Program-made: the position numbers and the translations under genes
Part shown: positions 33,791 to 42,598 of the stretch, piece by piece
Position numbering within the stretch: the stretch's first letter is position 1
Layout: every line of letters begins with the position of its first letter
The notes under the pieces: generated by a model
Seen by the model: the letters and a program-made list of their open reading frames with translations, nothing else
Told to the model about the DNA's origin: nothing
The model's database searches: none
NCBI GenBank assembly: GCA_039029315.1
Contig: JBCCGK010000066.1
Coordinates: forward strand, 1-64,000
Origin: JBCCCJ01 sp039029315
Lineage (GTDB): Bacteria; Bacteroidota; Bacteroidia; J057
Direction of reading: 5' to 3'
DNA length: 64,000 nucleotides

Positions 33791-36700
33791 CTACTCCTTA
33801 TTCTGCTGCTCTTTTAGCAATAAGGCCTTCAGCTGTTCCTCCAGACTGCTTAATCGCGCTTCTTGCTCTGCGATCTTTTGAGTTTGGCTTTCAATCATCT
33901 GTTGCTGCTCTTGAATAGCGACTATCGCAACTACCCCAAACCCACTGTAATCCATCGTGTACAGCTCCCCCTTATCACCACGACCTCCCTTGCCCTTATA
34001 CACGAGTTGGGGGAATAGCTTTTCCACCTCTTGTGCCAAGAATCCAATATTTTGTCGTTGGCTTTTATCATCTGTAAAGGTGTAGGTTTTCGGCTGTAGC
34101 GCCATGACTGAAGGAAGCGTATGGGTCATTGGAGCAATATTGCTTTTCAAACGTGCATCGGATAGAGCGGTGTAGGCTCCGTTACTTTGGTTAATCCGTG
34201 CTTTACTGGACCAACCGTTTCCGGGATTATTTTCAATCAATAGGTCTGAAAAACTGTTACCTGAGTTCTCGGTAATGAAAGACCATCGACTGTTGCTGTT
34301 AATGTCTTTTACGTCAAAGCCTCCAAATCTGGCTATTCCTGTTGCAATAATGTCCCCATTAATATCCAAAGTGGCACCTGGGTTGGTTTTACCCAAACCA
34401 ATTTTTCCATCCTCCCTGATGTACATATGGGTTCGGTTGTTATTCAATACCTGAAACGCATAGCGGGCGGTGCTGCTGTTTTTTCCTGTGTGTACGTACA
34501 TGCCATATCCGCCCTCATGTGCCAGGTACACCCGGGAATTACCGTTTTCGAATAGCCCTTGCCAGCCGTTGCTATTTGTTTTGTTTACAAATAAAGGAAT
34601 AGTGGACGTGCTGGAGCCAATTGCCACATTCCCATTTTGCTCGATAGACATCACATTACCGGCATCAGTTGTCCAGAAATTGAGCTTGTTGCCATCATCC
34701 CCATCCATGTACAGTACAGCTTCCTTGTTATCGGCGCTGTTGGAGATTCGCAAGCCAGAGTCGTGATTGCTGCTGCTGGCCGAAACTCGCATGTATGCGT
34801 TACTGGCAGTATTGTTATGCACATGCAGCTTTTCATTCGGTGTACTGATACCAATCCCCACATTGCCGCTACCCCCGCTGTACTGGTTGTTGCCGTTTGG
34901 TATCCAATCGCTATCTCCGGTAAGGGAAGCGAGGCTAATCGTGTTACCCCCACTAATACTTAAATCGGTTCCGCTTAAACTCAGGCTTTGCGTATCAAGG
35001 GAAGCGAGACTAATTGTGTTGCCCCCCCCGCTAATGCTCAAATTGGTTCCAGTTAAACTTAGGCTTTGAGGAATCGACGGAGGCAATGGTTGCCAACTTG
35101 CGGTACCGTTGGCATCAGATGTTAAGATATAACCGGCATGCTCACTGCCATCTTCTAACGTAAACCCTCCAACAACATGTAGCTTGGTATCTGGCGTACT
35201 GGTACCAATCCCCACGTTACCGCTAGCCCCGCTATACTGGTTCGTTCCGTTGGCTACCCAATCACTATCTCCGGCAAGGGAAGTAAGGCTAATCGTATTG
35301 CCCCCGCTAATACTTAAATTGGTTCCGCTTAGAGTTAGGCTTTGATTATCAAGGGAAGCGAGACTAATTGTGTTGCCCCCGCTAATACTTAAATTGGTTC
35401 CGCTTAAACTCAGGTTTTGCGTATCAGCGATCGCCCCTAATGATTGCCAACTTGCGGCACCGTTGGCATCAGATGTTAAGACATAACCAGCTTGCTCGCT
35501 GCCGTCTTCGAATTTTATCCCCCCCACTACATGAAGCGTGGTATCGGGCGTACTGGTCCCAATGCCAGTTTTTCCATTTTTCAGTACCGTAATCGCATTC
35601 GCCCGATTGGCTGCATCAGTACCAATCCCTATTTCAAACAAGGGGTCGGTGTTTACCCAGCTATTCGTACTCGCCCCAGTACCTAGGTTATACCTTCCTA
35701 GTGCGATAGAATAACGACTGGACGAGAGCAAGCCCCTCCCCCCCAACGCAAGACTTCCTACTCCACTTGCTTGATTTTCTAATCCCCCAACTACCATGGC
35801 GATTGGTCCTGAAGCCAGATTACTATGCCCCCCAACTACAACTGTTTCTGGCCCATCTGCTCTATTATCATAGCCACCTAAAACTGCACTGTAGTGTTGA
35901 TTTGCCCTATTGTCCTTGCCCATTACAAACGAGTAGTTACCCGATGCGGTATTATTTTCTCCACCTACTACGTTTGCTATTCCTGTCGTAAGATTGTCTT
36001 TTCCACCCAAAATGGTAGCAATGCTGCCATTAGCGACATTGTCTTGTCCACCCAAAATGGTAGCACTGAAGCCATTAGCAACATTGTCTTGTCCCCCCAC
36101 AATGGCGGCTGAAAAGCCGTTGACTTGATTATCTTTACCAAAAGCCACAGCAAAATCGTTTGTTATCTTATTATTTGATCCTCCCACTACACTTGAACTA
36201 CCATCTATGCGGTTGTACTGGCCTGCCAGTAGGGCATTATAATTACCATTTATCGTATCACCAATCCCACCTAAAATGCCATTGTAAAATCCGCTTTGGA
36301 TTTGATTTAGCCACCCTCCAGTTATGGTGCTACGCACAGCTGATCCTGTAATCTCATTGCGGTCACCACCGCCAATAAAGCTACTGGTACTAGCATTCAC
36401 ATTTTGATTCCCACCGATAATGGCTGAGTAATTCCCCCTAGCCTCATTGTAACTACCGCCCAGTGATGTAGAGAATATTCCCTCCGCCACGTTATTAATA
36501 CCAAATGCAAAACTGATGTATCCTGAAGCGGTATCATTTAACCCTCCAACGAACGAACGGCTCCCAGATACAACATTCCCTTGTCCGATTGCAAATGTCT
36601 CGTTACCAGATGCTAGGTTTCTTGTTCCACCTGCTACCATCGCATGATCTCCTGTAGCACTGTTAGGAAAAGCAGCTGATCCTTTGGTAAAAAAGGCAGT

Positions 36701-37021
36701 TCCATTCGCTTGCCATATCGTATCTATAGAACCAGCAGTACTAGCACCATTCAATTTCTCCCAATCGGTGCCATTGAAAAAGTAAAAACTCAGAGCAGTA
36801 CTGTCATACACCATGAGACCTTCCGCAGGGTTGGAGATGGCCATTCGGCTACTGCTATCCATACGGGGGATCAGTACCCCCTTTTCGGAACTTTGAATAT
36901 CCAGCATGGCACTAGCATCTGGATCGTTTCCAGATGCGCTGATGCTAACTCCAGAGGTTTGAGCCTTAAGGGAAGTAATTCCTACGAAAATTCCCAAGAG
37001 GGTGGCGACCAAATATTTCAT
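33791..37021 (-). CDS. Surface protein with head repeats and Peptidase_S74 chaperone
   Basis: This 1076-residue protein has a signal peptide (to about 21), a DPDASAMLDIQSSEKGVLIPRM segment common in Bacteroidota surface proteins, about 20 short G-rich repeats (about 125-450) of the N-x-ASG-x-x-S-x-A-x-G type that form YadA-like head coils, then LSGTNLSISGGNTISL repeats (about 530-670). It ends in an S74 intramolecular chaperone: SDARLKSNI, IGFLAQEVEKLFPQLV and a coiled coil. S74 domains help trimer fibres to fold and then cut themselves off. A trimeric surface fibre or adhesin is likely. Control by the neighbouring hybrid sensor is inferred. Confidence 0.85.
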   Translation of the reverse strand: MKYLVATLLGIFVGITSLKAQTSGVSISASGNDPDASAMLDIQSSEKGVLIPRMDSSSRMAISNPAEGLMVYDSTALSFYFFNGTDWEKLNGASTAGSIDTIWQANGTAFFTKGSAAFPNSATGDHAMVAGGTRNLASGNETFAIGQGNVVSGSRSFVGGLNDTASGYISFAFGINNVAEGIFSTSLGGSYNEARGNYSAIIGGNQNVNASTSSFIGGGDRNEITGSAVRSTITGGWLNQIQSGFYNGILGGIGDTINGNYNALLAGQYNRIDGSSSVVGGSNNKITNDFAVAFGKDNQVNGFSAAIVGGQDNVANGFSATILGGQDNVANGSIATILGGKDNLTTGIANVVGGENNTASGNYSFVMGKDNRANQHYSAVLGGYDNRADGPETVVVGGHSNLASGPIAMVVGGLENQASGVGSLALGGRGLLSSSRYSIALGRYNLGTGASTNSWVNTDPLFEIGIGTDAANRANAITVLKNGKTGIGTSTPDTTLHVVGGIKFEDGSEQAGYVLTSDANGAASWQSLGAIADTQNLSLSGTNLSISGGNTISLASLDNQSLTLSGTNLSISGGNTISLTSLAGDSDWVANGTNQYSGASGNVGIGTSTPDTKLHVVGGFTLEDGSEHAGYILTSDANGTASWQPLPPSIPQSLSLTGTNLSISGGGNTISLASLDTQSLSLSGTDLSISGGNTISLASLTGDSDWIPNGNNQYSGGSGNVGIGISTPNEKLHVHNNTASNAYMRVSASSSNHDSGLRISNSADNKEAVLYMDGDDGNKLNFWTTDAGNVMSIEQNGNVAIGSSTSTIPLFVNKTNSNGWQGLFENGNSRVYLAHEGGYGMYVHTGKNSSTARYAFQVLNNNRTHMYIREDGKIGLGKTNPGATLDINGDIIATGIARFGGFDVKDINSNSRWSFITENSGNSFSDLLIENNPGNGWSSKARINQSNGAYTALSDARLKSNIAPMTHTLPSVMALQPKTYTFTDDKSQRQNIGFLAQEVEKLFPQLVYKGKGGRGDKGELYTMDYSGFGVVAIVAIQEQQQMIESQTQKIAEQEARLSSLEEQLKALLLKEQQNKE
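34880..35560. repeat. Intragenic repeats of the S74 surface protein gene
   Basis: The segment encodes two units of about 110 residues, each with paired LSLSGTNLSISGGNTISL motifs and the phrase GIGTSTPDTKLHVVGG. Copies at DNA level run to dozens of near-identical bases, so recombination could change the unit number. Confidence 0.7.
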
Positions 37022-37072
37022 GTTTCTTTTGTTTAGAATGATGTTACAAAAGAAGATGAACCACCCCGGTAG

Positions 37073-37110
37073 TACTTGGACTAATTTCCAAAATACTTGG
37101 ATTAATTTCC
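37073..37110. promoter_or_regulatory. Two 17-bp direct repeats, 21-bp period, upstream of the S74 gene
   Basis: TACTTGGACTAATTTCC (37073-37089) and TACTTGGATTAATTTCC (37094-37110) differ at one base and are 21 bp apart, two helical turns. They lie 52-89 bp ahead of the S74 gene start. Direct half-sites with this spacing are typical of AraC-family activators, and the neighbouring hybrid kinase has an AraC output domain. Confidence 0.6.
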
Positions 37111-37176
37111 CTTAACGGGCTTTTCTGATGTTTAAGAGAGGTTTTTCAGGAAAAAGGAGAAGTTTTCGTTGGTAGC

Positions 37177-40077
37177 CTACTCCTTTAATTGGGTTTTCCA
37201 CTTACGGGGAGAAACGCCCATGAGATCCTGAAAAATACGACTGAAATAGGCCGGGTCATTAAATCCTACCATGTATGCAACTTCGTTGATTTGCAACTGA
37301 GGATCGGTCAAGAACTCCTGCGCAAATTCAATCCGCAGCTTGCGGATAAAATGGGAAACGGGCATACCTGTCAAGGCTTTTGTCTTACGATGCAAATGAG
37401 ATTTCCCTAGCCCCAGGTCCTTCCCGAGGGCCTCCCCGCGGTAGGTGGAATCATCCAGGTTCTCTCTGATTAGCTGGCGAATTTTCATGATAAAGGCATC
37501 CTCACCAGCCATTGCCAGGTCATCAGATTTGGGCGGCATGCCCTTCTGCTGATATCGGGCCTGCAGTACCTTCCTCAGTTCCAGTAATTTCTCTAGCCGA
37601 ATCCCTAATTCTGCCTGATCAAACGGTTTGGACAAATAGGCATCTGCTCCACGCTTGTAGCCTTCCAGGCGCGAGGGTTGATCCGCCTTTGCGGTGAGCA
37701 TGACGATGGGGATATGGCTGGTTCGTTCGTCTAGTTTGAGGGTCTCACAAACCTCATAGCCATTTTTGTGGGGCATCATCACATCGGTAATGATAAGGTC
37801 AGGGACGAGTTCCAAAGCCATCTCGATACCAGCCTGACCGTCTGGAGCAGCGAAGAGTTCGTACTGATCTTCCAGGCAGGCATGGAGATAGGCAACAATG
37901 TCAGCATTGTCCTCAATGATCAGGAGACTGGGTAGTTCCTGTCTAGCAGGGACGACTGTTGTGGGGGGCGCTACAAAGGGCAAGGGAATATCCACAGATT
38001 TCTTCTCCAGGACCAATGGTTCGGTAGCTGGAGGGGCATTGAGGCTAATGGGAAGATTCAGGGTAAAAACAGACCCCTTGCCTAACTCACTCTGTACTTC
38101 TATCCTGCCTCCCATCAGTTCGACCAATTCTTTGGTAAGAGAAAGCCCGATCCCGGTTCCTTCGCCCTGTCGAGTCGAGCTACTATCCACCTGATAAAAG
38201 CGGCCAAAGACCAGTGGCAGTTTTTCAGCGGGAATCCCTATGCCCGTATCAGAAACCTGCAACTCCAGTTGCCCCTCTTGTTGCCGCACCTTACAGATAA
38301 CCTTCCCTCCTTCCGAGGTAAATTTGAGGGCGTTAGAAAGTAGGTTATTCTGGACGAGCGAGAGCTTTTCGGCATCAAAATCCATATATAGGCTTTCGAT
38401 TTCACTTTCTAAACGAAGATCGATCTGCTTCATTTCGGCCATAGACTCAAAAGACGCCACTCCCAGTCGCAGAAACCGGATCACCTCAGCCTTTTGTGGG
38501 CTAAGTTGTAGATTACCCGATTCCAGTTTGCGTAAATCGAGAATTTGGTTGACCAGGGTAAGCAAACCACGGGTGTTGCGCTTGATGAGGGTACTCCCTT
38601 TTTCGGCCCATTTGTCAGGATGCTCCCTAATTTGCTCGGCCATTCCCCCAATAACGGTCAGGGGGGTGCGAAACTCATGGGAGATGTTGGTAAAGAAGCG
38701 TGATTTGAAAGCGTTAAGTTCCTGCAGTTTTTCGTTCGCTAGATTTAGCTCACTATTCGCCACATTCAACTCCGCATTGGCTATATCCAGTTTGCCCTTT
38801 TCAGCCTCAATCATGCCTTTTTGTTTTTGTGTAAGTCGAAAGCGGTTCAATAAAATGAGTCCGAATATGAGGGTAAGGGTCAGTCCCCCCAGTAAGAAAT
38901 AGGACATGCTTTGGCGGCGGCGGCTTTCTTCCTCTTTCAGGGTCAATTGAGAAGCTGTTTGCAAGCTATCGGTCAAGGCTTTTTGGCGATATTCAAACTG
39001 ATACTTTTGGTCATAGATTTCCTGTAGGTTGCGCTCGTCATTTATCCTCAGAATTGCATTGATCTGTTTCTTCTGTATTTCCAGGGCTTTTCGATAGTTT
39101 CCTTGATGTTTATAGTGTGCCAGTAAAATGCCGTACGCTTCTTTCAACATGACATCGGTAGGCTCATGAACTACCTCTAGCAGGTGGGTAAGTTCATCTG
39201 CGTAGCGGGCCAGTTCCGCCCAATCGCCCCGCTTTTCGGCCAGTTTCCCCAGATCATAGAGGAGACTGAACTGACTAATGAGAACATTATTTTTTCGATA
39301 AATAGTCATGGCCTGCTCCAGATTTCGATGTGCACTCAGGGTATCTCCTGTCTGAAGCTGTAAGAACGCCATACCCTTATAGGAACGTGCAATGCCCAGG
39401 CTATCATCCATTTGCTGGCTAATTTCAAGGGAGCGCTGAAATTGGATTGTGGCCTCTTTTGAATTCTTCTGCTTTTGGTACACCACTCCCAGGTAATAGG
39501 CAGTCCTTGCAAGTAGGGAAGGACTAAGAGAAGTCGGATCTAGCTCCTGCACCTTGAGCCAGGCCTCTGCTGCTGCCGGAAAATCCTGCTGGTTAAAAAA
39601 ACTGACACCAATGTAGCTATAGCATTCAGCTATGAATTCGTTATGTTTCATCTCCTGAGCCCATGTTAAGGCTCGATACACATACTTCAAATCTCCCTCC
39701 ATCACATAAAACCCGAAAAGAGCTTTCACAAGCATCTCTTGATACGTGGGAATAATCGCCTGATCAAGCGCTCCCGTAGCTCCCCGCTCCGCCATTCTGA
39801 TCAACAGTTTGTAAAATTCCCGGCTCGGGTCTCCCTGTAGCTTTGTTGATAGGGCGTACAGGCTTGCCAGTGTGAGCGTGTCATGAGGATGAGGAATGAG
39901 ATCGGTTAGCACCTCGGTAGCAAGGGCGTGTTGCTGAGCGAGGCTATCCGTTACTTCTCCAAAATATGTATCAAATATCAAGATGGTGCTATCCCGATAG
40001 TTCTGGGCGGTCAGGGAGGGAAAACTCAGCGAAAGGACAAGGGCAAGGCCGAGGAGTTTGGGCATAATACTCTGCAT
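37177..40077 (-). CDS. Hybrid two-component regulator: TPR, kinase, receiver, AraC
   Basis: This 966-residue one-protein signalling system has a signal peptide (to about 25), a periplasmic TPR region (about 60-370), one membrane helix (391-412), a coiled coil with NAELNVANSELNLAN, HisKA with H467 (ISHEFRTP), HATPase (N-box NNLLSNALKF, DTGIGIP, GTGIGLSL), a receiver with D765 (IITDVMMPH) and a C-terminal AraC HTH (about 860-966: GLGKSHLHRKTKALTG, VAYMVGFNDPAYFSRIF). The classic HTCS sensory beta-propeller is replaced by TPR. ATG 40065 is an alternative start. Its target is probably the adjacent S74 gene. Confidence 0.9.
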   Translation of the reverse strand: MQSIMPKLLGLALVLSLSFPSLTAQNYRDSTILIFDTYFGEVTDSLAQQHALATEVLTDLIPHPHDTLTLASLYALSTKLQGDPSREFYKLLIRMAERGATGALDQAIIPTYQEMLVKALFGFYVMEGDLKYVYRALTWAQEMKHNEFIAECYSYIGVSFFNQQDFPAAAEAWLKVQELDPTSLSPSLLARTAYYLGVVYQKQKNSKEATIQFQRSLEISQQMDDSLGIARSYKGMAFLQLQTGDTLSAHRNLEQAMTIYRKNNVLISQFSLLYDLGKLAEKRGDWAELARYADELTHLLEVVHEPTDVMLKEAYGILLAHYKHQGNYRKALEIQKKQINAILRINDERNLQEIYDQKYQFEYRQKALTDSLQTASQLTLKEEESRRRQSMSYFLLGGLTLTLIFGLILLNRFRLTQKQKGMIEAEKGKLDIANAELNVANSELNLANEKLQELNAFKSRFFTNISHEFRTPLTVIGGMAEQIREHPDKWAEKGSTLIKRNTRGLLTLVNQILDLRKLESGNLQLSPQKAEVIRFLRLGVASFESMAEMKQIDLRLESEIESLYMDFDAEKLSLVQNNLLSNALKFTSEGGKVICKVRQQEGQLELQVSDTGIGIPAEKLPLVFGRFYQVDSSSTRQGEGTGIGLSLTKELVELMGGRIEVQSELGKGSVFTLNLPISLNAPPATEPLVLEKKSVDIPLPFVAPPTTVVPARQELPSLLIIEDNADIVAYLHACLEDQYELFAAPDGQAGIEMALELVPDLIITDVMMPHKNGYEVCETLKLDERTSHIPIVMLTAKADQPSRLEGYKRGADAYLSKPFDQAELGIRLEKLLELRKVLQARYQQKGMPPKSDDLAMAGEDAFIMKIRQLIRENLDDSTYRGEALGKDLGLGKSHLHRKTKALTGMPVSHFIRKLRIEFAQEFLTDPQLQINEVAYMVGFNDPAYFSRIFQDLMGVSPRKWKTQLKE

Positions 40078-40258
40078 TCAAATACAGACAAGATACGAAA
40101 GACCGACCTAAGATGTTCCATAAGAAAACGCTCTTTCATAGAGGATTTTTATCCCGAAAACCATTGTTTATGATATCATTGAAGGAGATATGGAATAGAT
40201 TTCAATCTGTTATTCTACAAAATGGACCCGTTATTTCAGGTAAAACCAAGGGCCATCA

Positions 40259-41359
40259 TCACTCTGAAAATGGAGCAGTCAACAAAGCAACCAATGGTTC
40301 ATTGACATAGTAATTTGACTTTCCTAGCCTTTCTTTTCTTAAAATGCCATCCTTTGCCAAACGGTTTAAATAACTGGAAGCAGTAATTCTGCTGACCCCC
40401 AAATCCTTTTCCAAGAACTCAATTTTTGTGTAAGGATGATTGAACAGATTATTTAGCAGTTCATGACTATAGAATTTGTAGTTCTCTCGGATCATAAACT
40501 TGTAGGTTTGCATCTGTTCTCGGATTGAGTGAATCAGATGAAGACTTTGCCGTGAAGTGATTTCAACTGCCTGAATCATATACAGAAGCCAAGCTTCCCA
40601 ATCATTGGTTTCTCTCAATCCTTGCAAGAGCCGATAATACTCTCCTTTGTGTTGGATGACATATCGACTCAAATACAAAATCGGCAAATCGAGTAAGCCC
40701 ATTAAAACGAGATACAAAATATTGATGATCCTTCCTGTCCTACCATTTCCATCATAGAATGGGTGAATACTTTCAAACTGAAAATGGATCACTGCCATCT
40801 TGACCAAGGGATCATAATCAGCTAGATCAGGATCATTGATGAATTGCTCCAGGTTTGTCATCAGGTTCAATATGATTTGGTGATCCTGTGGAGGTTGGTA
40901 GACAACCTCTCCTGTTTGTTGATTTGTAAGTGTTGTCCCTGCGACAGATCTAAATCCTGCTGAATTTTGTTCCAAGACAGCCTGAATCGTGCGAATATGA
41001 CGATTGGTCAGTAATTGATGGTGAGTTACCAGCTCGAATCCTTTTTTCAGAGCAGCGACATAATTCTGTACTTCTTTTGCCGCAATGGATTTGATCCTCT
41101 TGACATCCAGTTCTGCTTTGAATAATTCATCATGGGTGGTAATAATATTCTCAACGCCAGAACTGTCTTTTGCTTCCTGTAATGCAAGGGTGTTCAGTAA
41201 TATATTTTGATTGGGAATGGTCTGAGCAATCCCTTTTAATTCAGCCAATGCTCTATGAGCGGCAGGAAGGGCTTTCAACACTTTTTTCGTTTCGATTTCT
41301 CCTGGATACGGTAAAAAGCTCGGTTGCCAACTCATATTCAAGTGGTGTTTTTTTTTCAT
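40259..41359 (-). CDS. Fic-family adenylyltransferase with winged-helix tail
   Basis: This 366-residue protein has a Fic core motif HPFYDGNGRTGR (199-210) that is intact, with catalytic H199, so AMP transfer from ATP to a target protein hydroxyl is expected. The N-terminal inhibitory helix motif S-x-x-x-E-N (S66 to N71 in DSSGVEN) marks it as self-inhibited. A winged-helix domain (about 305-360: EKDLGVSRITASSYLNRLAKDGIL) follows, so it may bind DNA. Five CATGTAAA half-sites cover its start codon and upstream region, which suggests autoregulation. It lies near a HigBA-type module but is separately placed. Confidence 0.9.
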   Translation of the reverse strand: MKKKHHLNMSWQPSFLPYPGEIETKKVLKALPAAHRALAELKGIAQTIPNQNILLNTLALQEAKDSSGVENIITTHDELFKAELDVKRIKSIAAKEVQNYVAALKKGFELVTHHQLLTNRHIRTIQAVLEQNSAGFRSVAGTTLTNQQTGEVVYQPPQDHQIILNLMTNLEQFINDPDLADYDPLVKMAVIHFQFESIHPFYDGNGRTGRIINILYLVLMGLLDLPILYLSRYVIQHKGEYYRLLQGLRETNDWEAWLLYMIQAVEITSRQSLHLIHSIREQMQTYKFMIRENYKFYSHELLNNLFNHPYTKIEFLEKDLGVSRITASSYLNRLAKDGILRKERLGKSNYYVNEPLVALLTAPFSE

Positions 41360-41458
41360 GTAAAGATAATGGCATTTTCTTTACATGACCATCTCTTCAT
41401 GTAAAGATTTTTCATTTTTATTTACATGAAAAGAGAATATGTTAAGCGGCTTTACATG
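41357..41458. promoter_or_regulatory. Array of five CATGTAAA half-sites at the fic start
   Basis: CATGTAAAG lies at 41357-41365 and 41398-41406. CTTTACATG, its complement, is at 41379-41387 and 41450-41458, and a TTTACATG at 41421-41428. Centres are about 21, 20, 22 and 30 bp apart and the first four alternate in orientation. The first includes the fic start codon. This looks like an operator array for a DNA-binding dimer, perhaps the Fic protein itself. Confidence 0.6.
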
Positions 41459-41508
41459 TCTTACGAGGAGATGTCAAGTTCTCTTTGCGAAAAATCAAGA
41501 TTTGAGTC

Positions 41509-41570
41509 AGAAAAAGTGAAAACGGCGGCGACATACTGGGTTGATCTTGCATCATAGATAAGAAGGGAGT
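41509..41570 (+). repeat. 62-bp imperfect repeat, copy B
   Basis: Aligns without gaps to 22798-22859 at 46 of 62 positions. It lies between the fic promoter region and the terminator at 41624 and has no open frame. Confidence 0.35.
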
Positions 41571-41623
41571 ACCAACCTCTATTCTCTGAAACAGGAGTTT
41601 TAATTGTTCTCCCCAAACAAAAA

Positions 41624-41647
41624 ATCCCCAAGCAACAACTTGGGGAT
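41624..41647 (-). terminator. Rho-independent terminator downstream of the tRNA-Ser 3' duplicate
   Basis: On the minus strand ATCCCCAAG-TTGTTG-CTTGGGGAT is followed by TTTTT. It lies 20 bp beyond the duplicated tRNA-Ser 3' end, at the place where the original tRNA terminator would be expected. Confidence 0.7.
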
Positions 41648-41667
41648 GGAGAAGTATTTTCTTTCCA

Positions 41668-41690
41668 GCAGAGAGTGAGGGATTCGAACC
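41668..41690 (-). other. Duplicated 3' end of tRNA-Ser (att-like site)
   Basis: This 23-bp segment is identical to 42850-42872, the T-arm and acceptor 3' strand of the tRNA-Ser gene (key bases GGTTCGAATCCCTCACTCTC on the minus strand). No tRNA-like sequence precedes it, so it is a truncated copy. A direct repeat of a tRNA 3' end is the usual trace of site-specific integration. Here it brackets 1.2 kb containing the toxin-antitoxin pair. No integrase gene is visible. Confidence 0.7.
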
Positions 41691-41829
41691 TATTAATTAT
41701 TCGACTGACAATCAGTGATTTGTATTTCTATATTTTCAACATCTCGATTTGGTCTCGGCTAAAATCATTGATTTCGAAAGAATCGAATGCCTTTAACTGG
41801 TTGAGGGTAGATCAGTCTTGACCATAACA

Positions 41830-42144
41830 TTATCCTTCCAGTTTCACAGCCTGTAGCTTAAAATTCAAGATATGGAGTATTTTCAATAAAGTACTTAATC
41901 GAATATCAGATTTACCTGACTCAATACGTGAAATATATTCCTGTTTATTATGAATTTTCTGGGCGAGTTGTTCTTGTGTTAGATTAGCGGCTTTCCTCAT
42001 CTGTGTGATAAGTGTGCCAAGTAAGGCTTGATTAGCGTGTGCATCAAAATCTATCCGTAACTTTGAATCTTGGGTACCAATATATTTATCTTTAAATTCC
42101 TCAAATGAAATCAGGTTATTTGAATCTTCCATAGCATTATTCAT
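41830..42144 (-). CDS. HigA-type antitoxin, XRE-family HTH
   Basis: This 104-residue protein has an N-terminal segment (1-45) and an XRE helix-turn-helix (about 48-100): MRKAANLTQEQLAQKIHNKQEYISRIESGKSDIRLSTLLKIL is a full match to the family pattern. It overlaps the toxin gene by 8 bp and comes second, the order of HigBA systems. It should neutralise the toxin and repress the operon by binding upstream of 42475. Confidence 0.85.
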   Translation of the reverse strand: MNNAMEDSNNLISFEEFKDKYIGTQDSKLRIDFDAHANQALLGTLITQMRKAANLTQEQLAQKIHNKQEYISRIESGKSDIRLSTLLKILHILNFKLQAVKLEG

Positions 42145-42475
42145 TTAAAAAGTACTGTTCTCTTAATTGCTCTGCTCTTGATAAACTCTGAGGCGGGATT
42201 TGTCCTTTGATTCTAATGTATCCAACCGCAACAATAATACGTCCATCGTACCCGTCAAAGCATAGAATGCCACCTTCACCTTCTTCACAAAATATCGTTA
42301 GTTCCATTAGGCCACGAGAATGAGGAATTTCTTTTAAATAAGGCACTACATTTGGATCAAGACCTAAGCTATCCATGATGAATAGACCATCATAAAAATA
42401 TTGCTTGCTCTTTTGACTTAGAGACTCAAAAAAACGCGCAAAATCATTTTCATAAATGAGTAGTCTAGTCTCCAT
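42137..42475 (-). CDS. HigB/Gp49-type toxin
   Basis: This 112-residue protein resembles the phage-derived Gp49/HigB family of RelE-fold ribosome-dependent mRNA nucleases: LKEIPHSRGLMELTIFC, then a strand ILCFDGYDGRIIVAVGYIRIKG and the C-terminal helix with SRAEQLREQYF. The usual Arg of the R-ILYF strand is replaced by Gly (GGILCF), so activity is uncertain. The antitoxin gene overlaps by 8 bp. The pair sits between two copies of a tRNA-Ser 3' end. Confidence 0.75.
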   Translation of the reverse strand: METRLLIYENDFARFFESLSQKSKQYFYDGLFIMDSLGLDPNVVPYLKEIPHSRGLMELTIFCEEGEGGILCFDGYDGRIIVAVGYIRIKGQIPPQSLSRAEQLREQYFLNE

Positions 42476-42598
42476 TGAACGATAAATATAACTAATTAGT
42501 TATATTTTCTTCAAATAAAATCTCAATGAAGGTTCATTTACTGGGCTTAGCTTTCATGTAGAATAAGCTCGTAGTTGTAGAGGGATTGGACCCCATTT

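Noticed and set aside
34470..35991. Plus-strand frames across the S74 gene
   Set aside because: They mirror repeats of the minus-strand gene and have no start signals.
34880..36700. CRISPR-like repetition
   Set aside because: The repeats are in frame within one gene and have no constant repeat-spacer structure. No CRISPR array or cas gene was found in the window.
42421..42435. CTTAGAGACTC resembling the element terminal repeat
   Set aside because: It lies inside the toxin coding sequence and lacks the second end, so it is chance.
41830..42475. HigBA order reversed, RelBE-type pair
   Set aside because: The toxin gene comes first and the antitoxin is XRE-type, which fits HigBA better than RelBE.
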